A stretch of 49,613 bases of DNA from Paenibacillus doosanensis (GCF_025060755.1 NZ_JANYUY010000052.1:1-49613), one strand, 5' to 3'; positions 1 to 8,390 are shown, counted from the first letter of the stretch. Program-made: numbers and translations. Notes: generated by a model not told the origin, from the letters alone.

Positions 1-121
1 TTTCGTCGACGCGCTTCTACGCACAGATTTCGCCGTACGCAGGCATCCTAGCTACGCGGGGGCTTGGCCCCTCCCGCGACCGGATTTTCACCGGCTAGAA
101 GATGCGTGCCTCTGGGCACGC
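1..121 (-). mobile_element. Group II intron (class C-like), 5' end only, cut by the window edge
   Basis: Read on the minus strand, this stretch starts with a short hairpin (GCGTGCC, loop, GGCACGC, about 103-120). A conserved-looking block follows, GCCGGTGAAAATCCGG, then a GC-rich stem (GCGGGAGGGG / CCCCCGC) and TAGCTAGGATGCC. This order resembles the start of domain I of class C introns such as the Oceanobacillus iheyensis one (GTGTGCCC, then GGGTGAGAGTCCC, then TTAGCT). It sits directly after a rho-independent terminator on the same strand, which is the usual insertion site of class C introns. Both points are from recall and by eye. The reverse transcriptase gene and 3' end would lie left of base 1. 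The exact 5' splice point (about 119-121) is uncertain because the GTGYG start consensus is not clean. Confidence 0.6.
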
Positions 122-130
122 TAAACAACG

Positions 131-157
131 AAAAAAGGCCGCAGCAAAGCTGCAGCC
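131..157 (-). terminator. Rho-independent terminator of the LRR gene cluster
   Basis: On the minus strand a 9-bp stem (GGCTGCAGC / GCTGCGGCC, one G-T pair, 3-nt loop) is followed by TTTTTT. It lies about 150 bases after the stop of the LRR gene at 305 and immediately before the putative intron. I see no gene between 158 and 304. Confidence 0.85.
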
Positions 158-304
158 TCGTTCATTACTTTCGCGAATAGCGGCGATACACTAAGGCCTT
201 CCTGTCGTCAAGCTCCGACAAACGGGCGGATCGGACGAGAGCCGGAACGAACAGCGAGTACGCCTTTATTCACAGCTTCATCCCCTTTCCGCTGCTAACG
301 GTTA

Positions 305-1831
305 TCAATAATCGCGCAGGCTGTCGAACAGCTTCACCAGCGCTTCGACGTCCGCTTGGCCGCCCGCCGCTTGAAAGTTTTGCAGCAGATCGGTCAGCAC
401 GGTATAAATTTCTTCCCGCTCCACCGTTTCGATGAAACTCCCCCGCCGGTCCATCCGGTTGAACGTCTCAGTATATGCGGCAACCAGCGCTTCCAGCTCC
501 TCCCGAACCGCCGCATCGCTCGGTCCGGCCGAAGCGGAGCGGAGAGCGAGACTTCGCAGCGCCGATTGTGTCTTCTTGTACAGCGAAGCGGCTTTGCGGG
601 CGTTGGCTGCGGAGATATGCTCGCGACCGTCCCAATCCCGGAACGGATTATCGAGATTTTCCGCCAGCCATTCGGTTTTGCGGGCCTTCGTGATGTGCAA
701 ATCGAGACCGGCCGCCGCCTGCTTCTTGTAGCGCGCTTTGATCGGCCCGGCCGCTTCGGCCGGCAGGCTGGTCATCCACAGCCATTCCAAACGCGGCAGC
801 TTGTCCGGCCCGGGGAACTGCTCGCCGGTAAAGCCGAACAGATCGTACGTGCTGAATCGCTGAAGCTCCGGCAGCGCAGCCAGGCTGTCCATGCCGGTCA
901 GCGTGCCCGGCTTGCCCCACAGACGCAGCTCGCGCAGCGCCGGGAAGCGCCGCACGACGGCGGTCAAATCGAGCGACGCGATGCCGGTCAGATGCAGCCC
1001 GCCCAGCCGATCCAGACCGATCAACGCCGGCAGCTTCGCGGTATTGTGCACTGTAAGCCAGCGTCCGTCTTCTTCAGCGGCGATGCGCAGCTCCGGCGAA
1101 GCGGGACCGGTCAGCGTGAGCTGCCGCATGTCCCGGTTCAGTGTCAGCTGCCGCAGCCCTTCGGGCCGGATAGCGAGGCGATTCAAGCGGCAGGCGCTTA
1201 AATCAAGGTCCGTCCCTTCGACATGGCTGACTTGCAGCTCGATTATGAACGGGTTGCCGGCAATGAACGCAAGCAGCGGTTCGCTCAGCGTATCGGCGTG
1301 AATGCGCGTAAGGCACGGCAGCTTCTCCAATTCGGATAGATCGGACAGCTGCCGCAGCAAATCCTCGTCAGCCGCGCTTGTCGAACGCGACAATGACCGG
1401 CCGCCCACATCGACCTTCGCGCGGTCTTGAGCGGCTTCCTTGAAGCGCTGCCGCAGCTTGGGATCGATGGCTTCCCAATTGCGCTGGCGTGCCATGCTGC
1501 CGCCCGTATCCCAGCTGCCGTAGCTGACCACTTCTTCCTCCGCAAGCGGCGGGAGGCTGCCGACCTTTGTGTACCCTGCCGGCACGACGGCATCGACGTA
1601 CGAATGATCGATCCGGTCGTTCCAGAAAAAATAGTTGCAGATCAGCGGCTTCATCTGCCGCAACTCGCTCTCGGAGGGCGGGGCGTCGCCGAGCCAGTCA
1701 AGCTCGAGCACGGCCGCCAGCGGCTTTCCTTTTGCGGATTCGGGCAGCTTGATATGCGTGATCTGACAAGCTGCGTAGCTCCGCAGCCTTTCGACATAGA
1801 CGCAGTAAATATCTCCGGCTTCAGGTATCAA
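305..1831 (-). CDS. Leucine-rich-repeat protein, function unknown (immunity-like N-terminus)
   Basis: A 508-residue cytoplasmic protein with no signal peptide or membrane segment. The first about 130 residues start GDIYCVYVERLRSYAACQ and resemble small immunity-type domains (Imm26-like); that assignment is weak. Residues about 160-390 contain irregular leucine-rich repeats (for example LRLWGKPGTLTGMDSLAALPELQ). The C-terminus is helical. The start is TTG, chosen because AAAGGAGG lies seven bases upstream. It follows the SMI1-LRR gene by 33 bases on the same strand, so the two are probably co-transcribed. LRR and SUKH proteins often bind other proteins, and immunity to contact-delivered toxins is a possible role, but no toxin gene is visible here. 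Confidence 0.75.
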   Translation of the reverse strand: MIPEAGDIYCVYVERLRSYAACQITHIKLPESAKGKPLAAVLELDWLGDAPPSESELRQMKPLICNYFFWNDRIDHSYVDAVVPAGYTKVGSLPPLAEEEVVSYGSWDTGGSMARQRNWEAIDPKLRQRFKEAAQDRAKVDVGGRSLSRSTSAADEDLLRQLSDLSELEKLPCLTRIHADTLSEPLLAFIAGNPFIIELQVSHVEGTDLDLSACRLNRLAIRPEGLRQLTLNRDMRQLTLTGPASPELRIAAEEDGRWLTVHNTAKLPALIGLDRLGGLHLTGIASLDLTAVVRRFPALRELRLWGKPGTLTGMDSLAALPELQRFSTYDLFGFTGEQFPGPDKLPRLEWLWMTSLPAEAAGPIKARYKKQAAAGLDLHITKARKTEWLAENLDNPFRDWDGREHISAANARKAASLYKKTQSALRSLALRSASAGPSDAAVREELEALVAAYTETFNRMDRRGSFIETVEREEIYTVLTDLLQNFQAAGGQADVEALVKLFDSLRDY

Positions 1832-1864
1832 AAGCGCCCCTCCTTTCGTTTTTTTACCAACAAG

Positions 1865-3424
1865 CTATTCAGCGTGGGCGCGCTTCACATACTCGTACCA
1901 AATGTCGCTTTCCTCGTCCGTCATATCGCCGGTGATCGAAGAAAAATCGATGATCCTGTCGAAGCGATCTTTTAATAACGCAAATTGCCGGTAAGAGGCC
2001 GTTATTTTGTTCAGCGAGGCCGAACGGGCCAGCTCCTCCAGCTTCCCGATGTCAGGGGAGCCCGACAGCTCCAGGGAACGGAGATGGTCAAGCCGCGCCA
2101 ATGCGGAAATATCTTCGACTGCCGAATCCTTCAATACGAGAGTTTGCAGCTTCCGGCATGATTCCGCAAACTGCAAATGCGCTAGATCGGCCCCTTCCAG
2201 CACCAGCTTGCGCAGGCCCGCGAGCTTGCCCAATACGGCCAAGTCGTCCGAAGTGACGGTGCCCAATTCGGAAATCGTCAGCTCGCTGAGCTGACGAAGC
2301 TCGGATATACTGCGAAGCCGCTCCGCATCGGGAGCGGAAACTTGCAGAGAGCGCAAGCTTTGGACCGGCTTCAGCGGCGAGAAGTCACGAACCTGCGTAT
2401 GCTCAAGATCGACCGCCCTCAGTTTGGGAAGCGCGCTGAGCGGAGACAGATCGGTTACGGCCGTATCGGAAAGCACCAGTTCCTGCAGCTGCTCCAGATG
2501 CTGCAGCGGGCGAAGGTCCGAAACCGGATTTTTCGCCAAATACAGCACCTTCAGCTGCTTGCAGCCGCTTAAGGCTTCGACGGAACGAATTTCGTTCGCG
2601 CTCAGAACGAGCTCGCGCACATCGCTGCATGCTCCGAGCGGAGCCGTATCCGTCAGTCCTTGATCGATCAAATAAAGCCGCTTGGCGCGAAGAAAATCGT
2701 CCGGAGCGCCGCCGCTCTCGATCACTTTCTCCTTCCAGCCGTCATCCAGCCCCTCGAACCATTGCTGTGCATCCTGCCCGCCCGGCTCCCCGAATCGGAT
2801 CGGCTCCAGCACGGGCAGCTCGATCCTGCGAATCGCATCGAGAAAATGAACCGCACCTTCCTTGCCGAAGGTCCAAGAGACGTACTCGTCCTCCTCGCGA
2901 TGGACAGTGTACGAACCTTCTTGAGCCGTATCGCGGATAAACTGCAGCAAATGTGAGAGATGGCGAGCAATGACGTATTTGACCTCTTCATCGCGGCCAA
3001 AATTGATCACCTGTCCTGCTCTTCCTTGATCCGCAGGGTCCAGATCGATACCGATGTGGTTGCCCCCCCAATCTTTGGCGATCGGCAGCCAATACCGGTT
3101 GATGTACTGCTCCTTGATCCAGCCGGCGGGAACGGAATAGTGCTCCGCTTCCCAATTCTCATTTTCGAGCCCGGTCCAAATTCTCCATTCCGCCATCATC
3201 CCGTCCAGCGATAGAAACGGCAGACCCATAAACAAGCCCGGGCCGCCGTCCTGCTCCCCGTTATGGATCAGATAAAGCTCCCGCAGCTCCGGCGGCAGAC
3301 CGAACCCCAATTCCGCTTCCGCGCTTCGAAGCTCCTCTTCCGATGCCGGCGGGTTTAACGATGCGGCCAGCTCGGGCAGATCGCTCTGCAGCAGCTCTGT
3401 AATTTCGTGAAGCAGTTGTTTCAT
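1865..3424 (-). CDS. SMI1/KNR4 (SUKH) family protein fused to leucine-rich repeats
   Basis: 519 residues. Residues about 1-150 have the SMI1/KNR4 pattern: an acidic N-terminal helix, then LPPELRELYLIHNGEQDGG, a central WLPIAKDWGGNHIGIDLDP and a later GRDEEVKYVIA. From about 255 to 470 there are regular 22-residue internalin-type LRRs (LRELVLSANEIRSVEALSG, LKVLYLAKNPVSDLRPLQ). SUKH proteins are known as immunity proteins of bacterial toxin systems and as general protein-binding modules; the LRR tail suggests a protein ligand. The ATG start follows GGGAGGAG at good spacing. It sits in a minus-strand row with 3662-5347 and 305-1831. No polymorphic toxin is adjacent, so an immunity role is inferred only from the family. 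Confidence 0.8.
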   Translation of the reverse strand: MKQLLHEITELLQSDLPELAASLNPPASEEELRSAEAELGFGLPPELRELYLIHNGEQDGGPGLFMGLPFLSLDGMMAEWRIWTGLENENWEAEHYSVPAGWIKEQYINRYWLPIAKDWGGNHIGIDLDPADQGRAGQVINFGRDEEVKYVIARHLSHLLQFIRDTAQEGSYTVHREEDEYVSWTFGKEGAVHFLDAIRRIELPVLEPIRFGEPGGQDAQQWFEGLDDGWKEKVIESGGAPDDFLRAKRLYLIDQGLTDTAPLGACSDVRELVLSANEIRSVEALSGCKQLKVLYLAKNPVSDLRPLQHLEQLQELVLSDTAVTDLSPLSALPKLRAVDLEHTQVRDFSPLKPVQSLRSLQVSAPDAERLRSISELRQLSELTISELGTVTSDDLAVLGKLAGLRKLVLEGADLAHLQFAESCRKLQTLVLKDSAVEDISALARLDHLRSLELSGSPDIGKLEELARSASLNKITASYRQFALLKDRFDRIIDFSSITGDMTDEESDIWYEYVKRAHAE

Positions 3425-3466
3425 CGTTCCAAGCTCCTCCCTGCATGAATCTCTCTCGTATTTCTA

Positions 3467-3486
3467 AAAGGGTGGTGAAACACGCC
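3467..3486 (+). repeat. Fragment of the dispersed repeat
   Basis: The bases GGGTGGTGAAA at 3471 match the start of the repeat copies at 38565 and 49445. On the minus strand it reads TTTCACCACCCTTTTAG, about 45 bases upstream of the SMI1 start. Only this end of the repeat is conserved here. Confidence 0.5.
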
Positions 3487-3514
3487 CACTCCGCATGCGA
3501 AAGTCGCTCTTGTC

Positions 3515-3561
3515 CCCGGATTTCTTGAATAGATAAGCCCATGAAACGGGGGAAATCCGGG
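3515..3561. repeat. Inverted repeat, 10-bp perfect arms
   Basis: CCCGGATTTC (3515-3524) and GAAATCCGGG (3552-3561) are perfect reverse complements around a 27-base loop. There is no T-run on either side, so it is not a standard terminator. It lies between the gene at 3662-5347 and the SMI1 gene, next to the repeat fragment at 3467. Confidence 0.7.
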
Positions 3562-3661
3562 AACAAAGGCGAACGCTAAAGCTTCTCCAGCTTGCCTCCC
3601 CGTCGGTTAACTTCTCAACACTTTGCTTCAAGCTCCAGCTCCATCCCATGCTCCGTCCGTC

Positions 3662-5347
3662 TTACCTGCGCTTGTCCATTCGCGCCAACAGAGTGGCGAA
3701 CAGCCGCCGCTCCTCTTCGTCCTTTTTCTTCCGCGCCCGCGTCTCCAGGTTTTTCCTGCCTCCCCAGATCATATCGATCAAATGCTCGGCCTCGTAGGTA
3801 TCGAACGGCTCCATCAACGCTAATAGAGCTTGTAAATTGGCTGCCGTTTCGAATCGGGCCCGCTCCTTGGCGAACTTCCCCTCATTGCAGCGCATAAGAG
3901 AAGCTGCGACGGTCGGAAGCGTCGATGCGTCGACGCCGTAATGCTGAATCAGCGCGAGCGCAAACGGCTGCTGTACCGATTGATGCTCCTGATCGACCAG
4001 GCTCATATAAGCTTCCACCAGCGGGAAATAGCGCTTGTCCGCCAGCCCGAGGCCGAATACGGCATAAGTGCCCGGCATGCAGTTCTTCTCCCCCTCCGTA
4101 TCGCCGTACCATTCGAACTCTCCCATAGCTAGCTGCGCATAAGCTTCCAGCTTCGGGAACAGCTCGCGATATTGCAGCGCGTTGGCAAAGAACCGATGCG
4201 TCTGCGATTTGGCCAAGCCGGGGACGGGCAGCTGCTGTTTGGCCTTCGATTTCAGCTTGATTTGGTAACTTCTGGAGAAACCCTTGCTCAGCAGATTGCA
4301 AATAAAATCAAGAGCTTTTGCATAGCTGTCCGCGCTCTCCTCCCGGATATGAATCGTTACCGTCGCAAAAATATCGTTAGCGCTGCATTCGAGACGTTCG
4401 TCCTTGTAAGCGACGTCCGCCGGGTCGAACGTGCCGCTGCCTTCTCCGATGCACCGCTGCGCCTCGGCACTGCCGAGCTCCTGCAGCAGCTCCAGCAGCC
4501 CGATGCCTGTGCTTCGGCTGTAATTCGGTTCGTGCTTAATGATCAGGATCGCCGTCTGCAAAGCGAGCCGCATCTGCTGCGGGTCGATGACGGACAGATC
4601 GATGCCCTCTTTTTTCGTGTAGGAAGGGAGTCCCCATTCCGGTTTGGAGCAATGAAAATAGATCGGAAGAAATTCGTTTTCGGTCCAGCCGCGCAATGCG
4701 CGAATGAACGTAGCCCTATGCTCGTCCAGCTTCTCCTTGTTTTTCTTGTTCAGCTCCATAACCCTGTCGTAGATGCGCAGCCATTGGTCGACATCCATAG
4801 CCGGGTACAGACCGGGATCAAGCAGATGATTGGAGAGGAAAAAGCTTTCCAGCGGATCTGTCGGATACTCCTTGGCGTTGAGCTGATTTCGGATATATTG
4901 ATCCATTCGCTCCAGCAGCTCCGTTTTCTTGCGTTCATTGATATAATCGACGACGATGACGTTTAGCGGGCCTTCGGCCGTCGTCCATTTGCCCGCAATC
5001 TTGAATCGGTAATGGAGCAAGGGACTGTCGTCGTAAGCTCGAATGCGGCTCGACAGCTTTTCTCTCAGCAGCGGCAGCAGCTCTTCCGTAATCTGTTCCG
5101 TGGTGAGCGGTTCCGTCGCTCTCGCTCCCTTGCGCTCGACTTCCGGCGAGCCCCAATCATCGTCGAACGAGAACACGCGGATGTCCCCCTCGTCATACTC
5201 GAACCGGGCATAATCATGGATGCCGATCTGCAAGGATGTGCGCCGCACGGTTTTGCCGGCATCCAGCTTTTCGATTTGATCGAACCATTCGTTCAAGCTA
5301 TCGGATATTTCATCCGCAATTGTCATTATTATCGTTTGTTGTTCCAT
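3662..5347 (-). CDS. Uncharacterised protein, possibly DUF6138-like
   Basis: 561 residues, soluble, with no signal peptide. The N-terminal half has an amphipathic start (IADEISDSLNEWFDQIEKL), an acidic beta-rich stretch (YARFEYDEGDIRVFSFDDDWG) and then long helices. The C-terminal half is helical and ends in a charged tail (RARKKKDEEERR). It resembles large hypothetical proteins found beside SMI1/LRR genes in Bacillales; I think of DUF6138 but cannot confirm it. It heads the three-gene minus row (5347, 3424, 1831), with a 237-base gap to the SMI1 gene that holds an inverted repeat. The ribosome binding site is weak (GGTGAAG). No catalytic motif was recognised. Confidence 0.65.
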   Translation of the reverse strand: MEQQTIIMTIADEISDSLNEWFDQIEKLDAGKTVRRTSLQIGIHDYARFEYDEGDIRVFSFDDDWGSPEVERKGARATEPLTTEQITEELLPLLREKLSSRIRAYDDSPLLHYRFKIAGKWTTAEGPLNVIVVDYINERKKTELLERMDQYIRNQLNAKEYPTDPLESFFLSNHLLDPGLYPAMDVDQWLRIYDRVMELNKKNKEKLDEHRATFIRALRGWTENEFLPIYFHCSKPEWGLPSYTKKEGIDLSVIDPQQMRLALQTAILIIKHEPNYSRSTGIGLLELLQELGSAEAQRCIGEGSGTFDPADVAYKDERLECSANDIFATVTIHIREESADSYAKALDFICNLLSKGFSRSYQIKLKSKAKQQLPVPGLAKSQTHRFFANALQYRELFPKLEAYAQLAMGEFEWYGDTEGEKNCMPGTYAVFGLGLADKRYFPLVEAYMSLVDQEHQSVQQPFALALIQHYGVDASTLPTVAASLMRCNEGKFAKERARFETAANLQALLALMEPFDTYEAEHLIDMIWGGRKNLETRARKKKDEEERRLFATLLARMDKRR

Positions 5348-5396
5348 TGTTGTTCGTCTTCACCGCCAATACCAAATTATCGAACCTGTGATGCCG

Positions 5397-5564
5397 TCAC
5401 GCCTTTCGGTTGCTTCCCATTGTAACGATCCCCGCGGCGGCCAGCAGGCAGCCGAACAGGAACGGCGGGATAAAGTAAGCGAGGGCTTCGGTATCTGATT
5501 GCCGATATTTGTTTCTATTCCCATCATAATGGAACTCGCCGCTGTCGAAAATACGCTCAGCAGC
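5397..5564 (-). pseudogene. C-terminal remnant of a small membrane protein
   Basis: A minus-strand frame with no start codon runs after a TAG and ends at TGA (5397-5399). It encodes a polar stretch (FDSGEFHYDGNRNKYRQSD) followed by one clear membrane helix (AYFIPPFLFGCLLAAAGIV) and a short basic tail. A 55-codon coding-like frame without a start, in a 361-base gap, suggests the decayed end of a gene whose upstream part is lost. The family is not recognised. Confidence 0.5.
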
Positions 5565-5616
5565 CTATAAACATAGGACTGTCGGTCTTCAACTAGGTCC
5601 GGGATCACATCAATGC

Positions 5617-5643
5617 CGGGTGGAAAAAAGCCGCTGCGGCAAA
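5617..5643 (+). repeat. Fragment of the dispersed repeat
   Basis: GGGTGGAAAAAAGCCGCTGC aligns with the first half of the copy at 49445 (GGGTGGTGAAAAAGTCCGCT), with a few changes. It lies immediately downstream of the ahpF terminator. Confidence 0.4.
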
Positions 5644-5699
5644 AAAAGACTCCCTCCTACCGAGGCAGATGTTAAATCTGCCTGCGGCAAAAGGGAGCC
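5640..5699 (-). terminator. Terminator after ahpF
   Basis: The minus strand has a long, partly interrupted stem: AGGGAG pairs with CTCCCT at the base and AGGCAGAT with ATCTGCCT at the tip, loop TTAAC. TTTTTTT follows at 5641-5647. It begins about 10 bases after the ahpF stop. Confidence 0.85.
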
Positions 5700-5708
5700 T
5701 ATCCGTTA

Positions 5709-7238
5709 TTAATTTCGAATGAGGTAATCGAATGCGCCTAACGCTGCATTGGCGCCCGATCCCATCGAGATGATGATCTGCTTATACGGGCTGTTGGTGC
5801 AATCGCCTGCGGCGAATACGCCAGGGACGTTCGTCGCGCCGTGGCGGTCTACGACGATTTCGCCGAAGCGCGTGCGTTCAACGGTGTCGGCCAGCCAATC
5901 GGTATTGGGAACAAGACCGATCTGAACGAACACGCCCTGCAATTCCACATGATGCTCTTGTCCCGATTCCCGATCGACATAAGCAATTCCGTCTACTTTG
6001 TCCGTACCGGTAATTTCCTTAGTCTGCACGTTTTTGTGTACCGTTACGTTCGGCAGGCTGTAAAGCCGCTTCTGCAGCACGGCATCGGCTTTCAATTCGG
6101 GCATGAATTCGAGCACCGTCACATGCTTTACGATGCCTGCCAGATCAATCGCCGCCTCGATGCCGGAGTTGCCGCCGCCGATGACGGCGACATGCTTCCC
6201 TGTGAACAGCGGGCCGTCGCAATGAGGGCAGTAGGCAACGCCTTTGTTCTTGAATTCCGCTTCGCCGGGAACGCCGACATTGCGCCAGCGTGCGCCGGTC
6301 GAGACAATGACGGTTTTGCTTTTCAGCACCGCGCCGTTTTCAAGTTCGACTTCGATGAGATCCTTCTTTTCCAGACGCTTGACGCGCTGAAGCTTCATGA
6401 CGTCAATGCCGTATTCCTTCACATGCTCCTCAAGACTCGCTACAAGCTTGGGGCCTTCGGTATATTTGACGCTGATGAAGTTTTCGATGCCCATCGTATC
6501 CATAACCTGGCCGCCGAAGCGTTCGGCGACAATCCCGGTGCGGATGCCTTTGCGAGCCGCATAGATCGCCGCGCTGGCGCCGGCGGGACCTCCCCCGACG
6601 ACAAGCACGTCGTACGGCTCTTTATCCGCAAATTCGGACGCGTCCGGAGCCGTCCCCAGCTTGGCAAGTATCTCTTCGAGCGTCATGCGCCCGCTGCCGA
6701 ACGCCTCGCCGTTCAGATAAACCGACGGCACGGCCATGACGTCTCTGGTTTCGACCTCGTTTTTGAACGCGGCGCCGTCGATCATCGTATGACTGATGCC
6801 CGGATTCAGGATACTCATCAGGTTCAATGCCTGCACGACGTCGGGACAATTATGGCAGCTCAAGCTGACATAAGTTTCGAAGCGGTATTCGCCGCGGATG
6901 CCCTTGATCTGATCAATGAGAGGCTGTTCTACCTTGGGCGGTCTGCCGCTTGCCTGCAGCAGCGCGAGCACCAGGGAAGTAAACTCATGTCCCAAAGGAA
7001 CGCCGGCAAAAACAACCCCTGTATTTTCCCCCGCACGGTTCACGCTGAAGCTTGGCGTACGGTACAGTTCGGTTTTCTCGACCGTGATTCTGGAGGACAT
7101 GCCGGAGATTTCGTCCAGCAGCTCCAACATCTCACCGGATACGGCATCGGACCCTGCGCTCACTTGAATCTGCACGTCGCCTTCCATGAGCTGCAGGTAT
7201 TGACCTAGTTGTTCCTTGATATCTGCGTCGAGTGCCAT
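5709..7238 (-). CDS. ahpF: Alkyl hydroperoxide reductase subunit F
   Basis: 509 residues, close to the usual AhpF length. This flavoprotein takes electrons from NADH and re-reduces AhpC. The N-terminal tandem thioredoxin-like domain carries CHNC (Cys128, Cys131). The FAD-binding motif GGGPAG is near 215-220, the redox-active CPHC at Cys337/Cys340, and the NAD(P)-binding GGGNSG near 354-359. The C-terminal FAD motif is GVFAAGDC. All key residues are present. It follows ahpC by 13 bases, so the two form the classic ahpCF operon, ending at the terminator at 5640-5699. Confidence 0.97.
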   Translation of the reverse strand: MALDADIKEQLGQYLQLMEGDVQIQVSAGSDAVSGEMLELLDEISGMSSRITVEKTELYRTPSFSVNRAGENTGVVFAGVPLGHEFTSLVLALLQASGRPPKVEQPLIDQIKGIRGEYRFETYVSLSCHNCPDVVQALNLMSILNPGISHTMIDGAAFKNEVETRDVMAVPSVYLNGEAFGSGRMTLEEILAKLGTAPDASEFADKEPYDVLVVGGGPAGASAAIYAARKGIRTGIVAERFGGQVMDTMGIENFISVKYTEGPKLVASLEEHVKEYGIDVMKLQRVKRLEKKDLIEVELENGAVLKSKTVIVSTGARWRNVGVPGEAEFKNKGVAYCPHCDGPLFTGKHVAVIGGGNSGIEAAIDLAGIVKHVTVLEFMPELKADAVLQKRLYSLPNVTVHKNVQTKEITGTDKVDGIAYVDRESGQEHHVELQGVFVQIGLVPNTDWLADTVERTRFGEIVVDRHGATNVPGVFAAGDCTNSPYKQIIISMGSGANAALGAFDYLIRN

Positions 7239-7251
7239 AAGCTTCCGCTCC

Positions 7252-7815
7252 TTAGATTTTTCCTACAAGATCGAGGCTTGGCTTCAGCGTTTTACCGCCT
7301 TCTTGCCATTTCGCAGGGCATACTTCGCCCGGATTGTTGCGTACATATTGAGCAGCCTTCACTTTGTTTACCAGAATGCTTGCATCACGGCCGATGCCGC
7401 CTGCATTGATCTCAAGAGCTTGAATGACCCCGTCCGGATCGATAATGAACGTACCGCGGTCCGCAACGCCGTCGGCTTCGATCAGCACGTCAAAATTGCG
7501 GGAGATCGTATGCGATGGATCGCCGATCATAATATAAGTAATTTTTCCGATCGTCTCGGAGCTGTCATGCCAAGCTTTATGTGTAAAATGAGTGTCCGTG
7601 GAAACGGAATATACTTCAACGCCAAGGCTTTTCAGCGTTTCATATTGATTTTGCAAATCTTCAAGCTCAGTCGGGCATACGAATGTGAAGTCGGCAGGAT
7701 AGAAGCAAACGACGCTCCATTTCCCTTTGAAATCCGCTTCCGAAACGTCGATAAACTTGCCGTTATGATAAGCCGATGCTTTAAATGGTAGAACTTCTTT
7801 TCCGATAAGAGACAT
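7252..7815 (-). CDS. ahpC: Alkyl hydroperoxide reductase subunit C (typical 2-Cys peroxiredoxin)
   Basis: 187 residues, the standard length. It reduces hydrogen peroxide and organic peroxides in the cytoplasm. The peroxidatic Cys47 lies in [13 protein letters not shown] and the resolving Cys166 in EVCPAKW near the C-terminus. Start ATG at 7815 follows AAGGAGG ten bases upstream. It is the first gene of the ahpCF operon. The upstream region has a plausible promoter and a pair of direct repeats (separate entries). In Bacillus the operon is controlled by PerR; I found only a poor match to a PerR box. Confidence 0.97.
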   Translation of the reverse strand: MSLIGKEVLPFKASAYHNGKFIDVSEADFKGKWSVVCFYPADFTFVCPTELEDLQNQYETLKSLGVEVYSVSTDTHFTHKAWHDSSETIGKITYIMIGDPSHTISRNFDVLIEADGVADRGTFIIDPDGVIQALEINAGGIGRDASILVNKVKAAQYVRNNPGEVCPAKWQEGGKTLKPSLDLVGKI

Positions 7816-7844
7816 AATGATGTTTCCTCCTTAAATTTGGGTTT

Positions 7845-7874
7845 GATATAGGTTCATGTAAAATAATAACGCAA
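7845..7874 (-). promoter_or_regulatory. Candidate sigma-A promoter of ahpCF
   Basis: On the minus strand TTGCGT (7869-7874) and TATATC (7845-7850) are separated by 18 bases. The predicted start lies about 20-25 bases before ahpC. The hexamers are moderate matches, and no other pair upstream looks better. Confidence 0.45.
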
Positions 7875-7896
7875 ACCGTCGTTTTCATCATGAAGG

Positions 7897-7931
7897 TATG
7901 ATGAAGAAATTATGAATTTATGATGAAGAAA
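7897..7931. promoter_or_regulatory. Pair of 13-bp direct repeats upstream of ahpC
   Basis: TATGATGAAGAAA occurs at 7897-7909 and again at 7919-7931, a period of 22 bases or about two helical turns. A related CATCATGA sits at 7886. They lie just upstream of the predicted -35 of ahpC, where an activator or repressor could bind the same DNA face. Confidence 0.5.
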
Positions 7932-8041
7932 GGGAATATTTCAAGTTGGCCCCCTTGCTTCTCGCTAAAACCTCGACTTCTCGCGACTCTTATATGCTGT
8001 GATGAAACGCGCCTGAGCATACATGCTCAATCCTTAAAGAC

Positions 8042-8251
8042 CTATACGCCCTCCGGCGCTTCGATATCCGAATGAATGGCGCCGTCAGCCTGCTTTGTAT
8101 GTTTTACCCTAACAATACCGTACGCGGGTCTTGCTGTACCTTCAAGTTTTTCCATGAATGAATCATGTTCGGGCTCCTTCCCTGAGAGATCAGGAAATAT
8201 TTGCTTATATACAAATTCGAGAAGCTCCGCCCATATCCTTTTTATACAGCT
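8042..8251 (-). pseudogene. Gene remnant, family unknown
   Basis: A minus-strand frame opens after a TGA with no start codon and ends at TAG (8042-8044). The about 69 codons look like real protein: WAELLEFVYKQIFPDLSGK, then MEKLEGTARPAYGIVRVKH. The frame before it also ends coding-like (NLFTLLLKLKIEAV) inside the neighbouring repeat copy. It is probably the C-terminal end of a lost gene. It accounts for part of the 575-base gap between ahpC and the metallo-beta-lactamase-fold gene. Confidence 0.4.
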
Positions 8252-8270
8252 TCAATTTTAAGTTTTAAAA

Positions 8271-8330
8271 GTAAGGTGAACAAGTTCGCTGCAGCTTCCG
8301 TTTGATCCTCCCAAACGCTGCTGAAATCGG
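8271..8330 (+). repeat. Dispersed repeat, copy A
   Basis: About 60 bases matching the copies at 20445, 38565 and 49445. Shared blocks are GGTGAACAAG, CGCTGC, TTTGATCCTCC and GCTGCTGAAATCGG. On the minus strand the GGAGG motif is kept, but the ATG found in copies B and D is ACG here. Confidence 0.75.
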
Positions 8331-8352
8331 ATGTTTGGATGGCATGCCAATG

Positions 8353-8385
8353 GCCCGCTCAAGCAAAATCCCAGCTTGAACGGGC
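8353..8385 (-). terminator. Hairpin after the metallo-beta-lactamase-fold gene
   Basis: GCCCGCTCAAGC and GCTTGAACGGGC form a 12-bp stem with one mismatch and a 9-base loop, starting six bases past the stop at 8391. There is no T-run, so it may protect the 3' end or terminate weakly. Confidence 0.5.
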
Positions 8386-8390
8386 TATGT

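Noticed and set aside
43-110. Cobalamin-type riboswitch suggested by GGTGAAAATCCGG
   Set aside because: The following bases lack the B12-box pattern, no cobalamin gene is nearby and the position after a terminator fits a group II intron better.
356-1201. Long plus-strand open frame opposite the LRR gene
   Set aside because: Antisense to a convincing coding frame; basic, low-complexity composition typical of the complement of GC-rich genes, and no ribosome binding site.
5360-5608. 82-codon minus-strand frame
   Set aside because: The membrane-helix coding signal lies in a different frame (5397-5564); this one is its out-of-frame shadow.
7881-7935. PerR box upstream of ahpC
   Set aside because: TTATGAATTTATGAT matches the inverted-repeat consensus poorly; the direct repeats are the clearer signal.
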